DNA of 64,000 nt from Candidatus Ornithospirochaeta avicola (GTDB taxonomy: Bacteria > Spirochaetota > Spirochaetia > Sphaerochaetales > Sphaerochaetaceae). The stretch spans positions 225,770 to 289,769 of the forward strand of contig DXHU01000023.1 of the NCBI GenBank assembly GCA_019113245.1, read 5' to 3'. Below, one piece after another: positions 7,928 to 16,436 of the stretch (position 1 is its first letter; every line of letters begins with the position of its first letter). The notes beneath the pieces are model-generated. The model was not told the DNA's origin, made no database searches, and worked only from the letters and a program-made list of their open reading frames with translations. The position numbers and the translations under genes are program-made.

Positions 7928-10387
7928 TCAGATATCTGTTTCAGCTTTTATAAACCAGGTGTCTTTATACTTTTCATAAACTTTAGCCACATCGGCAAAG
8001 CATTCGTAAAGCAGGCTGGACCCTCCAGCAACGCCGTAATTGCTGCCTTTTGCTGTTATATCTGCATTACCTTGAGGATCAATTATCCTGATTCCGCTCC
8101 AGAGATTATTCTTCACAATATTCTCTATGCTTGTCATCTTATTGCCATTTGCATCCAGATATCTCACAGAACCCAGACATGACAGTACACCAGTGATTTC
8201 AAACGCATTGTAACCGTACACTTTATCAAGGATGAAATCTATGTCATGAACCTCAATATTCTTAAAAAACACACCGAAGTCCCGTGTACCCGGAGTCTGC
8301 TGTACATTTCTCGAAGCATCTCCTACAAGAATGGCAGCACTTCCATCCTCATAGACATATATTTGCCTCATATCATCAGTTCCCTTGATAGAAACATTCT
8401 CGATAGTATAAGGCACTTCATTATAGGACAAGTTCAATGCATGAGATCCGATTATAGCTCCAATCGGGTGACTGTTATCGCCTCTAGGTGGGTCCACGAC
8501 AAGTCCTTCAATATTCAGATTGCTGAGTTTCTTGCCGTTGTGATATGTTGTTCCTGCCACCCATGCGAGAAGACCTGTATCTGTTTTAAAATTATAGAAT
8601 GTATGGTCATTGCCATAGAAATTGCAGGAAAATTCTATATCAGAGGTGCCAAGACCTTTGAAATTTCTGCCTCCAAAATCAAGGTCATTCTCAATATGTA
8701 TGCCATGAGCTATTGCATCAGACTTTGCATATAGACAATTGCTTGGTTGCAGATCATCCATGTAAATGGGCACACCAAGACCATATAGCTGAGCTGCAGT
8801 ATATATATGATATCCCTCAGGATAAGACTTATCATTATCATACCACGAAGTGTCTGCCGCTCCGTTCCACTTCACTTCCCTGTATACAGGGACTATGGTT
8901 GCACTACTATTCAGGTTCTCAACCATATCTCCATCAAATGTATTGTTCATTGTCAGATAAACAGGAGAGGAAGCCCTTGTATAACCGTAAATCTCATAGC
9001 CATACTCTGCGCATTCTGCAGAATCCTTCATTATCTGAGAAAACTCTGTGACAAGATTTACAGACTCGCCAGTATCATAATCATATTGGTGGAACTCTCC
9101 ATCATGATAAATCTTCAGATTCCATGCTTCTTCCCATCCTGCCCATAGCTCAACATCCTCAGTCATTTTGATACTGGTGACCCTGTATTTTTCAGCACAG
9201 CTTGGATCTGTATACCAGCCTAGGAATCTGTAGCCATCCCTGTAAATATTCTCAAGTTCTATTACTTCACCATAATCAAATCTTTTTTGATTCTCAAAAT
9301 TCTCCACTCCATCAACATTCTTATAAGTTAAGGTGAATTCAAAAGGAACAAACTTACAATAAAGGACAATATCTCCGTATTCAGGTTTTGTCTTTTCCAT
9401 CCGGTCAGCCCAATATCCTCCACGAGATGTGAAAAAGTTTTTAGAGTGATTTCCGTCACGAATGATATCGTATATTGTCAAATCACGAATTTCATCAGCT
9501 GAATGGTATAAAGGAAGGTTGTATTTCTCAATCTCCTCTTCAGTCAAATCATCATATTTTATAGCGTACCTTATAGCTTCATATTTTGCATAAAGATTAA
9601 TATCACCTGTTGTACCTGCAGGAATGCAGGTCCATTGTTCTGAGCTATATCCAGGATCCGAATACCATCCGATGAAATTATAATATTCTTTTGGCATAGC
9701 TTCTTTCAGCTTAATGTCAACAGGAGAGAGACCTGTATAAGTATCAGAATACATAATTCGGCTTTCATAATTGTAATAGGTAATATTATATTGCTTTTTA
9801 TCAGTTATTGCATAAAACCGTTCAACAGGATCTGTTGCCCATGATATTCTTTCATTGTAACCATCACTTTTAAGATCCCCTTCATTCTGCCAACTAATCA
9901 GGGACAATCCTTCTAACGAAGGTTTCATTTCTATAAGTTTTTCCTCAGAGATTAAGGAATGATTAACATAATCATCTTCCCCTATCTCCTCAGCTGTGAT
10001 TATTTCTTTATAGAGCAATGTCTCAAATTCACTGTCAAGATAGTACTCCAATGTGATTACAGCCTCTGAGCCGCTCTTGCGCTCCAGAAGCGGAGTAAAA
10101 ATGCAAGAGGCATCTACAGTATATGGGAAAGTTACAGCCTGACCATCTTTTCCTGTCACGGACCATCCTGTGATTTTGTATAGCGGATTCAGACGAACAT
10201 TTGCCTTCAGATCATTTTCAGTTAGCACTGATGTACCATCAAAATAAAATGGGTATGTGTTATATGAAATTTTGCCTGAAATGCCATCCGTGTCAAAATC
10301 GACAACAAATAATTGATTATCTCCAATCATATCACAGGAAGAAAACAGAAGGATTGATGATAGTAATACCAGAAAAATCTTTCTCAT
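7928..10387 (-). CDS. Large surface lipoprotein with InlB-like (Listeria-Bacteroides) repeats
   Basis: This 819-residue predicted lipoprotein has signal peptide MRKIFLVLLSSILLFSSC with lipobox FSSC. The central part has several beta-grasp repeats of the Listeria-Bacteroides type: GYRFLGWYTDPSCAEKYRVT, YYNFIGWYSDPGYSSEQW, and a final DVELWAGWE. The C-terminal third (YGLGVPIYMDDLQPSNCLYA, then LDFGGRNFKGLGTSDIEFSC) resembles a GLUG-type beta-solenoid region. Such proteins are surface-exposed and often adhesive. It lies alone between birA and argS, flanked by a 20-bp direct repeat. A G9 tract directly before the ATG takes the place of the ribosome site. The exact function is unknown. Confidence 0.85.
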   Translation of the reverse strand: MRKIFLVLLSSILLFSSCDMIGDNQLFVVDFDTDGISGKISYNTYPFYFDGTSVLTENDLKANVRLNPLYKITGWSVTGKDGQAVTFPYTVDASCIFTPLLERKSGSEAVITLEYYLDSEFETLLYKEIITAEEIGEDDYVNHSLISEEKLIEMKPSLEGLSLISWQNEGDLKSDGYNERISWATDPVERFYAITDKKQYNITYYNYESRIMYSDTYTGLSPVDIKLKEAMPKEYYNFIGWYSDPGYSSEQWTCIPAGTTGDINLYAKYEAIRYAIKYDDLTEEEIEKYNLPLYHSADEIRDLTIYDIIRDGNHSKNFFTSRGGYWADRMEKTKPEYGDIVLYCKFVPFEFTLTYKNVDGVENFENQKRFDYGEVIELENIYRDGYRFLGWYTDPSCAEKYRVTSIKMTEDVELWAGWEEAWNLKIYHDGEFHQYDYDTGESVNLVTEFSQIMKDSAECAEYGYEIYGYTRASSPVYLTMNNTFDGDMVENLNSSATIVPVYREVKWNGAADTSWYDNDKSYPEGYHIYTAAQLYGLGVPIYMDDLQPSNCLYAKSDAIAHGIHIENDLDFGGRNFKGLGTSDIEFSCNFYGNDHTFYNFKTDTGLLAWVAGTTYHNGKKLSNLNIEGLVVDPPRGDNSHPIGAIIGSHALNLSYNEVPYTIENVSIKGTDDMRQIYVYEDGSAAILVGDASRNVQQTPGTRDFGVFFKNIEVHDIDFILDKVYGYNAFEITGVLSCLGSVRYLDANGNKMTSIENIVKNNLWSGIRIIDPQGNADITAKGSNYGVAGGSSLLYECFADVAKVYEKYKDTWFIKAETDI

Positions 10388-10390
10388 AGA

Positions 10391-10435
10391 CCCCCCCCCG
10401 TGTCAATTATATGGCAGATGCCTCAGACAAAGCAA
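10391..10435 (-). promoter_or_regulatory. Promoter and G9 tract of the InlB-like lipoprotein gene
   Basis: On the minus strand TTGCTT (10435-10430), an 18-bp spacer and TATAAT (10411-10406) are followed by TGACAC and nine G (10399-10391). TCT and the ATG come next. Transcription would begin at the G tract, which also serves as ribosome site. Any slippage would change initiation. The core ATTGACA-N-G9 recurs upstream of the outer-membrane protein gene at 24784. Confidence 0.7.
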
Positions 10436-10479
10436 TGCAAGAATCCAGATTAAGGAGAAAATAATAGAGGAAAACAAGC

Positions 10480-10499
10480 CTAGATGCTTTTCAAGTTGA
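10480..10499. repeat. 20-bp direct repeat, copy 2 (3' end of birA)
   Basis: This is the second exact copy of CTAGATGCTTTTCAAGTTGA. On the minus strand it is the last 20 bases of birA including the TAG stop. This copy is probably the ancestral one, and the copy near argS the result of insertion of the lipoprotein gene. Confidence 0.9.
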
Positions 10500-11418
10500 G
10501 ACTCACCTCTCCGCTTGAGAGTACCTCCTCTTTCCCATCTTCTGCAATAACTACAAGGTGAGCCATCTCATCAACATCCTTTGCGAGAGCAGAAAAGACT
10601 TTGCCGTTTCTGACATATTTTATTTTCTTGCCAAGGATGAAGCATCTTTTCCTGTATTCTGAAATGAAATCGTTTTGAGAAGAGAGGAGGAATGTGATTA
10701 TATCCTTCAAAAGCACAATGCGGTCAGTCTTCTTTCCGGACTCGTCATAGACTGTCGTTATTATATCCCATAGCTCCTCAGGGTATGATGACCTGCTGCT
10801 GTTTACATTTATGCCGATACCTACTATCACACTCTCCAGGCGTTGCAGCTCCATATTCAGAATTCCCTCAGAAAGTATTCCTGAGCACTTCTTTCCTTTT
10901 ATGTAAACATCATTGACCCACTTTATCTGGCAATCAAGTCCTGTGTTCTTTTCTATTGCAGTGCTGACTGCAACAGCCGCCTTTGCTGTTATTAAAGCAG
11001 GATCTGATATGAATGAAGAGGGAATCAGAATTGAAAAATAAAGGCCGCCAGAAGGAGAAGAGAAACTTCTTCCAAGCCTTCCTCTTCCACCATTTTGAAC
11101 AAGAGACAGGCAGAGCGTTATTCTCTCACTCTTTTTCTCAAGGCTTTTGAGAACCTTGTTTGTGCTGTCCGTTTGCGTGAGAAATATTATGTCAAAGTCC
11201 GGGAACATGCTTTTGAGAGCAATCTCGTTCAGCATATCTGCTTTATCGAGGATGTAGCCCTTGTTCTTTATCCCCTCTATTTTATAGCCCTCATCTCTGA
11301 GAGCGGAAACAGCCTTGTTTATATTCATCCTTGAGCAGGAAAAACGTTCTGCAAGAGCTTCCCCTGATATAAATGACTGCTCTGAATAAAGGCATTGGAG
11401 GATATCGTCTTTAAGCAT
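10480..11418 (-). CDS. birA: Biotin-[acetyl-CoA carboxylase] ligase / biotin repressor
   Basis: BirA activates biotin with ATP and attaches it to the carboxylase carrier protein. An N-terminal winged helix (MLKDDILQCLYSEQSFISGEALAERFSCSRMNINKAVSAL) also lets it act as a repressor. The catalytic domain shows TQTDSTNKVL, the biotinyl-AMP loop GRGRLGRSFSSPSGGLYFS, IKWVNDVYIKGKKCSGIL and VGIGINVN. ATG 11418 is preferred, with a longer ATG at 11445 possible. The last 20 bases of the gene form one copy of the direct repeat shared with 7843-7862. It is divergent from cysE. Confidence 0.93.
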   Translation of the reverse strand: MLKDDILQCLYSEQSFISGEALAERFSCSRMNINKAVSALRDEGYKIEGIKNKGYILDKADMLNEIALKSMFPDFDIIFLTQTDSTNKVLKSLEKKSERITLCLSLVQNGGRGRLGRSFSSPSGGLYFSILIPSSFISDPALITAKAAVAVSTAIEKNTGLDCQIKWVNDVYIKGKKCSGILSEGILNMELQRLESVIVGIGINVNSSRSSYPEELWDIITTVYDESGKKTDRIVLLKDIITFLLSSQNDFISEYRKRCFILGKKIKYVRNGKVFSALAKDVDEMAHLVVIAEDGKEEVLSSGEVSLNLKSI

Positions 11419-11497
11419 GTCTCTATAATACCTCTTAGCCCTCATCTGTTAAAGGAGGCAGTAGAAAAAAAGAATCAATTTCACTACCATTAATCAT

Positions 11498-12400
11498 ATG
11501 TATTACTCATGCGACAAATTCATCCCAAGCTACATAGATTCATTTAACAGGAACAAGAGGAACACAGAGAACAAAAGAGGGCTGGTGCTGCCGAAAATGG
11601 AAGACATTGAAAGCCTTGAGAACGAAGTGTTCGCGCTCTTCTTTCCAGGCCTTTCAGGAGGAGAGACGAGAAGCAAGCTCATTTCAATCATCTCATACCA
11701 TATGGAGAATGTGACAAGACTTCTTGCAGACTCTGTCTTCCTTGCTCTCAGCTATGAGGACAAGGGTGAAAGCTCTTCATCAGCGCTTGAGGAAAAGACA
11801 GTGAAAATCGTAGATGCTGTTGCATCAAAGCTCAAGGACATCAGAGCTGATTTGAAGCTTGATGCTGAAAGCGGCTTCAACGGAGACCCTGCAAGCAAGA
11901 GCATACATGAGATAATCCTTTCATATCCTTCGATGATAGCTCTCTCTGCATACCGTGTGGCACATGAGCTTTATGAGCTTTCTGTTCCGCTTATTCCTCG
12001 CATGATGAGCGAGATTGTCCATAGAAAGACAGGAATCGACATACATCCCGGAGCAAAAATCGGCAAGAGCTTCTTCATCGACCATGGGACCGGTGTTGTG
12101 ATTGGAGAAACAGCTGTAATCGGGGACAATGTGAAAATCTATCAGGGGGTGACACTTGGTGCGCTCTCGTTCAAGAAAGACTCGTGCGGAGCGCTGATAA
12201 AAGGAATAAAAAGGCATCCTACAGTCGAAGATAATGTGACTATTTATTCAAACACATCAATACTTGGCGATGTGAGGATAGGACACAACAGCATAATCGG
12301 AACATCTGTAAGGATCACCACAGACATTCCTGCCTACAGTCTTGTAACCGCACCGCGTCCAGATATCAGAATCCGCGACATAAGAGAAAAAAGGGACTAG
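11498..12400 (+). CDS. cysE: Serine O-acetyltransferase
   Basis: CysE makes O-acetylserine from serine and acetyl-CoA, the first step of cysteine synthesis. The 300 residues include an N-terminal helical domain with FFPGLSGG, then IPRMMSEIVHRKTGIDIHPGAKIGKSFFIDHGTGVVIGETAVIGD. This is the left-handed beta-helix of hexapeptide repeats with the catalytic His-Asp pair. The N-terminal extension resembles the longer EpsC-like serine acetyltransferases of anaerobes. No clear SD precedes ATG 11498, so the start is less sure than the identity. Its stop overlaps mtaB by 4 bp on the other strand. Confidence 0.93.
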   Translation: MYYSCDKFIPSYIDSFNRNKRNTENKRGLVLPKMEDIESLENEVFALFFPGLSGGETRSKLISIISYHMENVTRLLADSVFLALSYEDKGESSSSALEEKTVKIVDAVASKLKDIRADLKLDAESGFNGDPASKSIHEIILSYPSMIALSAYRVAHELYELSVPLIPRMMSEIVHRKTGIDIHPGAKIGKSFFIDHGTGVVIGETAVIGDNVKIYQGVTLGALSFKKDSCGALIKGIKRHPTVEDNVTIYSNTSILGDVRIGHNSIIGTSVRITTDIPAYSLVTAPRPDIRIRDIREKRD

Positions 12401-13668
12401 ATAATTCTTACAGCCGGCGGATTTATCTTGTACAGCACTCCATATAACAGCTCTCCGCTTTCATGGCTTCTGCTGCTTTCAACCTTCACCTTAAGATAGT
12501 TTCCGCTTGTCCCCCATCCGTTTTTCTCATAAATGACTTCAACTCTTTTCCCTTCCTGACGGGCAATGTATTTTCTTGTCTGTATTTCAGAAAGCCTTCT
12601 GAGCTCCTCAGCACGCTTGTCGCGCACCCTCTCCTCGCTCTTGTCCTTTGCCCCAAAGAGCGCTGTTTTTTCCCTGGGAGAGTATGGAAAGACATGGAAG
12701 GCAGCAAAATCCATTTTAAGGAGAAAATCCTTTGTCATCTGATAATCCTCTTCCTCCTCTCCAGGAAGCCCTGTGATAATATCGCAGGAGATGAAAGGAT
12801 CGTCCTTTTTCTCCCTTATTTTCCTGACTATGTATTCAATCTCATCTATCTGGTATTTTCTCTCAACACGAGCAAGGACCTTGTTGCTCGCACTCTGGAC
12901 GGGCAGATGGAAATGAGGCATTATCCTCGGATCTGAGAACGTGTCTATCAGACGATCATCGACATTGTCAGCCTCAAGGGATGAAAAGCGTATTCTCATA
13001 TCAGGGCCAAGACTTGAAAGAAGAGCTTCCACAAGAGGAGCAAGCCCGCCTTCGTTATGGTTATACATTGTAAGGTTGACTCCGGTAAGCATTATCTCAT
13101 GGTAGCCGTCTTCTTCTATCTTTTTTGCTCTCTTTACAACTTCATCAACAGGAAGGCTCACGCTCTTTCCGCGCGCAACTGATGTCTGGCAGAAAGCGCA
13201 GTGGTTGTCGCACCCATCCTGGATTTTTAGGTATGCACGGCTGTGATAAGAAAACACATCTGCATCAAACACAAATGGATCTGTTTCCCTTTTCTCAAAT
13301 GAGAAGATGGCGGATGGATTTCTCCCGTTTTCATTCAGATAAAGGGGAAGAGAAAGGAGGCTTCCCTTCTCCTTGAGAGAGAAAACCCTTATGTTCTTTC
13401 CAAGTGCTCCTATCTCATTTTCCTTCATCTGGGCATAGCATCCTGTGACAACAACTGCCTCAGCACATTTTTGAAAAAGTCTTATCATGCGTCTGGCCTT
13501 CTGTTCTGCCTTGCTTGTGACTGTGCATGTGTTTACAACTATCAGGGAAGCGTTTCTATAATCCTTTTGAATATCAAAGCCGCCTGTTCTGAAGGCCTGG
13601 CTTATCGCCTCGCTTTCTGCCTGATTAAGACGGCAGCCAAGTGTGTAGACATAAACAGAGTCAATCAT
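12397..13668 (-). CDS. mtaB: tRNA t6A37 methylthiotransferase MtaB
   Basis: MtaB is a radical SAM methylthiotransferase that converts t6A to ms2t6A at position 37 of tRNAs reading ANN codons. The 423 residues show the N-terminal UPF0004 domain with three cluster cysteines (YTLGCRLNQAES, VVNTCTVTSKAEQKARR, VVTGCYAQ). The radical SAM motif is DGCDNHCAFCQTSVARG, and GLPGEEEEDY follows. A C-terminal TRAM-like end is present. The GCRLNQ form favours MtaB over MiaB or RimO. It overlaps tyrA by 4 bp (ATGA), so the two are co-translated. Confidence 0.93.
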   Translation of the reverse strand: MIDSVYVYTLGCRLNQAESEAISQAFRTGGFDIQKDYRNASLIVVNTCTVTSKAEQKARRMIRLFQKCAEAVVVTGCYAQMKENEIGALGKNIRVFSLKEKGSLLSLPLYLNENGRNPSAIFSFEKRETDPFVFDADVFSYHSRAYLKIQDGCDNHCAFCQTSVARGKSVSLPVDEVVKRAKKIEEDGYHEIMLTGVNLTMYNHNEGGLAPLVEALLSSLGPDMRIRFSSLEADNVDDRLIDTFSDPRIMPHFHLPVQSASNKVLARVERKYQIDEIEYIVRKIREKKDDPFISCDIITGLPGEEEEDYQMTKDFLLKMDFAAFHVFPYSPREKTALFGAKDKSEERVRDKRAEELRRLSEIQTRKYIARQEGKRVEVIYEKNGWGTSGNYLKVKVESSRSHESGELLYGVLYKINPPAVRII

Positions 13669-14393
13669 TCTTCATTCTCCATAAGGTCGTTTAAAACCTT
13701 TTCTACAGCAAACTGAAGGGAAAGCCTCATCTCCTTTGCATATGGATTAAAGCGCTGGAGATCATAAAAGAGTTCAAGTGAGTCATTGCATGTCTGGCTG
13801 ACTATCTGCATCAGCGTCCTGTATCCCTTTGTTGCTATCTCTGTATCTTTCATGTTCATCTTGTCAAGCACACGGCCTACAAAGTGCGTAACCCCTTGAG
13901 AGTATGCAGCTTCCCTGTCATGCTCAAGACTTGTCATCTCAAGGATCTTGAAGCCAAAGGGCTCAAGAGCTTTTTTCAGAGCAAGATAGCGCTCGCTGTT
14001 TCTGTCTTTTGCACAGAAGACAAAAGGAAGACCTTTGCATCCGGATGCGGCGCTGTCAGGGCCGAACATCGGATGAGTTGGGATTATCTCATTTTTCTTT
14101 ATGTGCTTTCTCATCCACTTTTCAGGCTCTGTCTTGACAGAGCAAGTGTCGAGCACCACTGTGTTTTCCCCTATCTTATCCTTTACGCGCTCAAGAAGGC
14201 TCTCAAAGCTCCTGATTGATACACAGAAGAAAAGATAGTCCGCAGAAAGCACCTCATCCTCTGAAACGATGCGTACATTTTCAGGAGCATCATGCTTTGA
14301 GCGGGAATAGGCGATGACATCAAAGCCTCCCTTTGCAAGGAGGGATGAGAAAAAGGATCCGAATCTGCCAAGTCCGTAAACACCTGCTATCAT
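13665..14393 (-). CDS. tyrA: Prephenate dehydrogenase
   Basis: TyrA oxidises prephenate to 4-hydroxyphenylpyruvate in tyrosine synthesis. The protein of about 242 residues starts with the Rossmann motif MIAGVYGLGRFGSFFSSLL. DTCSVKTEPEKWM and THPMFGPDSAA follow, the typical substrate region. The start is placed at ATG 14393 because the dinucleotide fold begins there; a TTG upstream adds 13 residues with no family match. It is somewhat shorter than stand-alone TyrA enzymes and lacks an ACT domain, so feedback control may differ. It shares an operon with mtaB. Confidence 0.88.
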   Translation of the reverse strand: MIAGVYGLGRFGSFFSSLLAKGGFDVIAYSRSKHDAPENVRIVSEDEVLSADYLFFCVSIRSFESLLERVKDKIGENTVVLDTCSVKTEPEKWMRKHIKKNEIIPTHPMFGPDSAASGCKGLPFVFCAKDRNSERYLALKKALEPFGFKILEMTSLEHDREAAYSQGVTHFVGRVLDKMNMKDTEIATKGYRTLMQIVSQTCNDSLELFYDLQRFNPYAKEMRLSLQFAVEKVLNDLMENEE

Positions 14394-14450
14394 GGAAAAG
14401 AAAATATCTGCTTTTTGCAAAATTTGCAACAAAGACCTGTTTGATGAATC

Positions 14451-14479
14451 TTAACAAAAGGCAAAGTCAGTAATATAAT
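14451..14479 (+). promoter_or_regulatory. pta promoter
   Basis: TTAACA (14451-14456), a 17-bp spacer and TATAAT (14474-14479) lie upstream of pta. A CAGGAG ribosome site follows, 7-8 bases before the ATG. These are near-consensus vegetative promoter boxes. Confidence 0.8.
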
Positions 14480-14512
14480 TATTTCCAGTTTAAATTCCAG
14501 GAGAAAAGAAAG

Positions 14513-15511
14513 ATGAGCAATTTCAGTGAAATAATGAAGAAAAAGGCAAAAAAAGCCCAGAAAACTCTCGTTCTTGCAGAAGGAACAGAAGAGAGAACAC
14601 TGCAAGCTGCAAGAAAGATCAAGGACCAGGATCTTGCAAAGGATGTCATTCTTGTAGGAAAAGAGGATGATGTCAAAAAAGCAGCAGCGGCCCTCGGTGT
14701 AAGCCTTGAAGGAATTCTGATTTCAGACCCGGAAAAGAGCGAATATCTTGATCAGTTTGCAAACGAGTATTATGAGATGAGGAAGCACAAGGGAATGAGC
14801 CAGGAGCAGGCAAGAGTTGACATACTCGACCGCCTCCGCTGGGGTGCAATGCTTGTGCACATGGACAAGGCAGATGCCATGGTTGCAGGAGCAGTAAGCA
14901 CAACTGCTGATGTTCTCAGAGCCGCATTTGCAATCATAAAGTGCCGCAAGGGAATAAAGAGCGCATCAAGCTGCTTTGTAATGGCTACAGACAAGAAAGA
15001 ATATGGAGCAAACGGTTCATTCATATTCTCAGACTGCGCAACAATTCCTAACCCGACTGCAGAACAGCTTGCAGAGATTGCTGAGCTTGCTGCAGACAGC
15101 TGCAGGACATTCATCGGCGCTGAGCCGTATGTATCACTGCTTTCATACTCCACTAAGGGCTCTGCAAAAGGAGATATGATTGACAAGGTCACAGCAGCAC
15201 TTGCACTTGTAAAGGAAAAGTGCCCTGATCTTCATGTTGACGGAGAGCTTCAGGCTGATGCTTCAATGGTTCCATCTGTTGCAGCCCTCAAAGCACCGGG
15301 CTCTGATGTTGCAGGAAAGGCAAATGTCCTTGTATTCCCTGACCTTCAGGCAGGAAACATCGGCTACAAGCTTGTACAGCGCCTTGCAGGAGCTGAAGCA
15401 TACGGACCGATTCTCCAGGGCTTTGCAAAGCCGATAAGCGACCTCTCCCGCGGATGCTCTGTTGACGACATTGTCGTAACAAGCGCAATCACACTGGCTC
15501 AGGCAGAATGA
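14513..15511 (+). CDS. pta: Phosphate acetyltransferase
   Basis: Pta interconverts acetyl-CoA and acetyl phosphate. With acetate kinase it yields ATP during fermentation. The 332 residues are the short catalytic form without a regulatory N-terminal domain: LVLAEGTEERTLQAARKI, DAMVAGAVSTTADVLRAAF, PEQLAEIA-type helix and GDMIDKV. The C-terminal segment is LVFPDLQAGNIGYKLVQRLAGAEAYGPILQG. Acetate kinase is not in the window. The gene stands alone with its own promoter and terminator, and its codon use appears cleaner than that of its neighbours, as expected for high expression. Confidence 0.97.
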   Translation: MSNFSEIMKKKAKKAQKTLVLAEGTEERTLQAARKIKDQDLAKDVILVGKEDDVKKAAAALGVSLEGILISDPEKSEYLDQFANEYYEMRKHKGMSQEQARVDILDRLRWGAMLVHMDKADAMVAGAVSTTADVLRAAFAIIKCRKGIKSASSCFVMATDKKEYGANGSFIFSDCATIPNPTAEQLAEIAELAADSCRTFIGAEPYVSLLSYSTKGSAKGDMIDKVTAALALVKEKCPDLHVDGELQADASMVPSVAALKAPGSDVAGKANVLVFPDLQAGNIGYKLVQRLAGAEAYGPILQGFAKPISDLSRGCSVDDIVVTSAITLAQAE

Positions 15512-15536
15512 GTAAGTGAAAAAAATGCTCAGATAG

Positions 15537-15567
15537 ACGGATGGATTTTCCCATCCGTTTTTTTATT
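15537..15567 (+). terminator. Intrinsic terminator after pta
   Basis: The stem ACGGATGG / CCATCCGT with loop ATTTTC is followed by a run of T interrupted by one A. It lies 25 bases past the pta stop and reads into the 3' end of the convergent rsmA. Confidence 0.92.
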
Positions 15568-16426
15568 TTTCAAGGCGGGAAAAGAAAATGGATGCAAGGG
15601 ACAAAAGTTCGTCAAAAGAAAAGTCCTCTGCCCTCTCAGATCCGGTCAGCCCTGCTTTTTTTATAAGCTCATCAAGTTCTTCCTTTGTAAAGTCTGGAGA
15701 GCAGAATGTCCTCAGGTTGTTCTTTATGTTCTTCCTTCTCTGAAGGAAAACGGCTCTGTTGAAAGAGATGAAGAAGGATCTCATAAAAGGAGGTACAAGA
15801 ACTTTTTCCCTCTTCTTCATCACGACAACGGCAGAATCCACATTCGGGGAAGGATAGAAGCTTGTGCTCTTTATAACCTTTTCAAGACTTACTTCATAAT
15901 CCATCTGGCACAGGATGGAAAATGATGAATAAGAAGAGCTCTTGTTTTTTGCCACCATGCGCTCAACAACTTCCTTCTGCAGTGTGAAGACCATGCGTCG
16001 CGGTGTGACATCATTCTCAATAAGGCGTGCAATTATTATACTTCCGACATTGTACGGCAGGTTTCCTGCAATGAGGGAAGGCTTTACATTAATTGAAAAA
16101 AGAGTCTTCAGCGCATCACCTGGAACAAGATGGAAATTCTCCTCATCCCTAAATGCCTTGTTCTTCAGCAGAGAGCAGAATCCGTTGTCGATTTCAAAAG
16201 AGTATACATCCTTTGCCTTTTTGATCATCAGTGCAGTAATTGCTCCAAGCCCGGGACCGATTTCAAATACAGTGTCCGTGCTCTCTATCTCGAGAGAAGA
16301 GACAATGAATTCTCTTGCGCTTTCAGACAGAAGGAAATTCTGCCCGAATTTTTTGCTCATCGCAAGAGAATTCTCCTCCAGTATTTTCTTTATTTCAGAT
16401 GCACTTGAATAATTGAGATTCCACAC
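15563..16426 (-). CDS. rsmA: 16S rRNA dimethyladenosine transferase RsmA/KsgA
   Basis: RsmA dimethylates two adjacent adenosines near the 3' end of 16S rRNA. The 287 residues contain KKFGQNFLLSESAREFIV, the SAM-binding motif VFEIGPGLGAITALM, and the catalytic NLPYNVGSIIIARL. The start codon is GTG at 16426, ten bases downstream of the comEC stop. The SD is weak, so translation may depend on the upstream gene. Confidence 0.95.
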   Translation of the reverse strand: MWNLNYSSASEIKKILEENSLAMSKKFGQNFLLSESAREFIVSSLEIESTDTVFEIGPGLGAITALMIKKAKDVYSFEIDNGFCSLLKNKAFRDEENFHLVPGDALKTLFSINVKPSLIAGNLPYNVGSIIIARLIENDVTPRRMVFTLQKEVVERMVAKNKSSSYSSFSILCQMDYEVSLEKVIKSTSFYPSPNVDSAVVVMKKREKVLVPPFMRSFFISFNRAVFLQRRKNIKNNLRTFCSPDFTKEELDELIKKAGLTGSERAEDFSFDELLSLASIFFSRLEK

Positions 16427-16436
16427 AAGGTGAATG

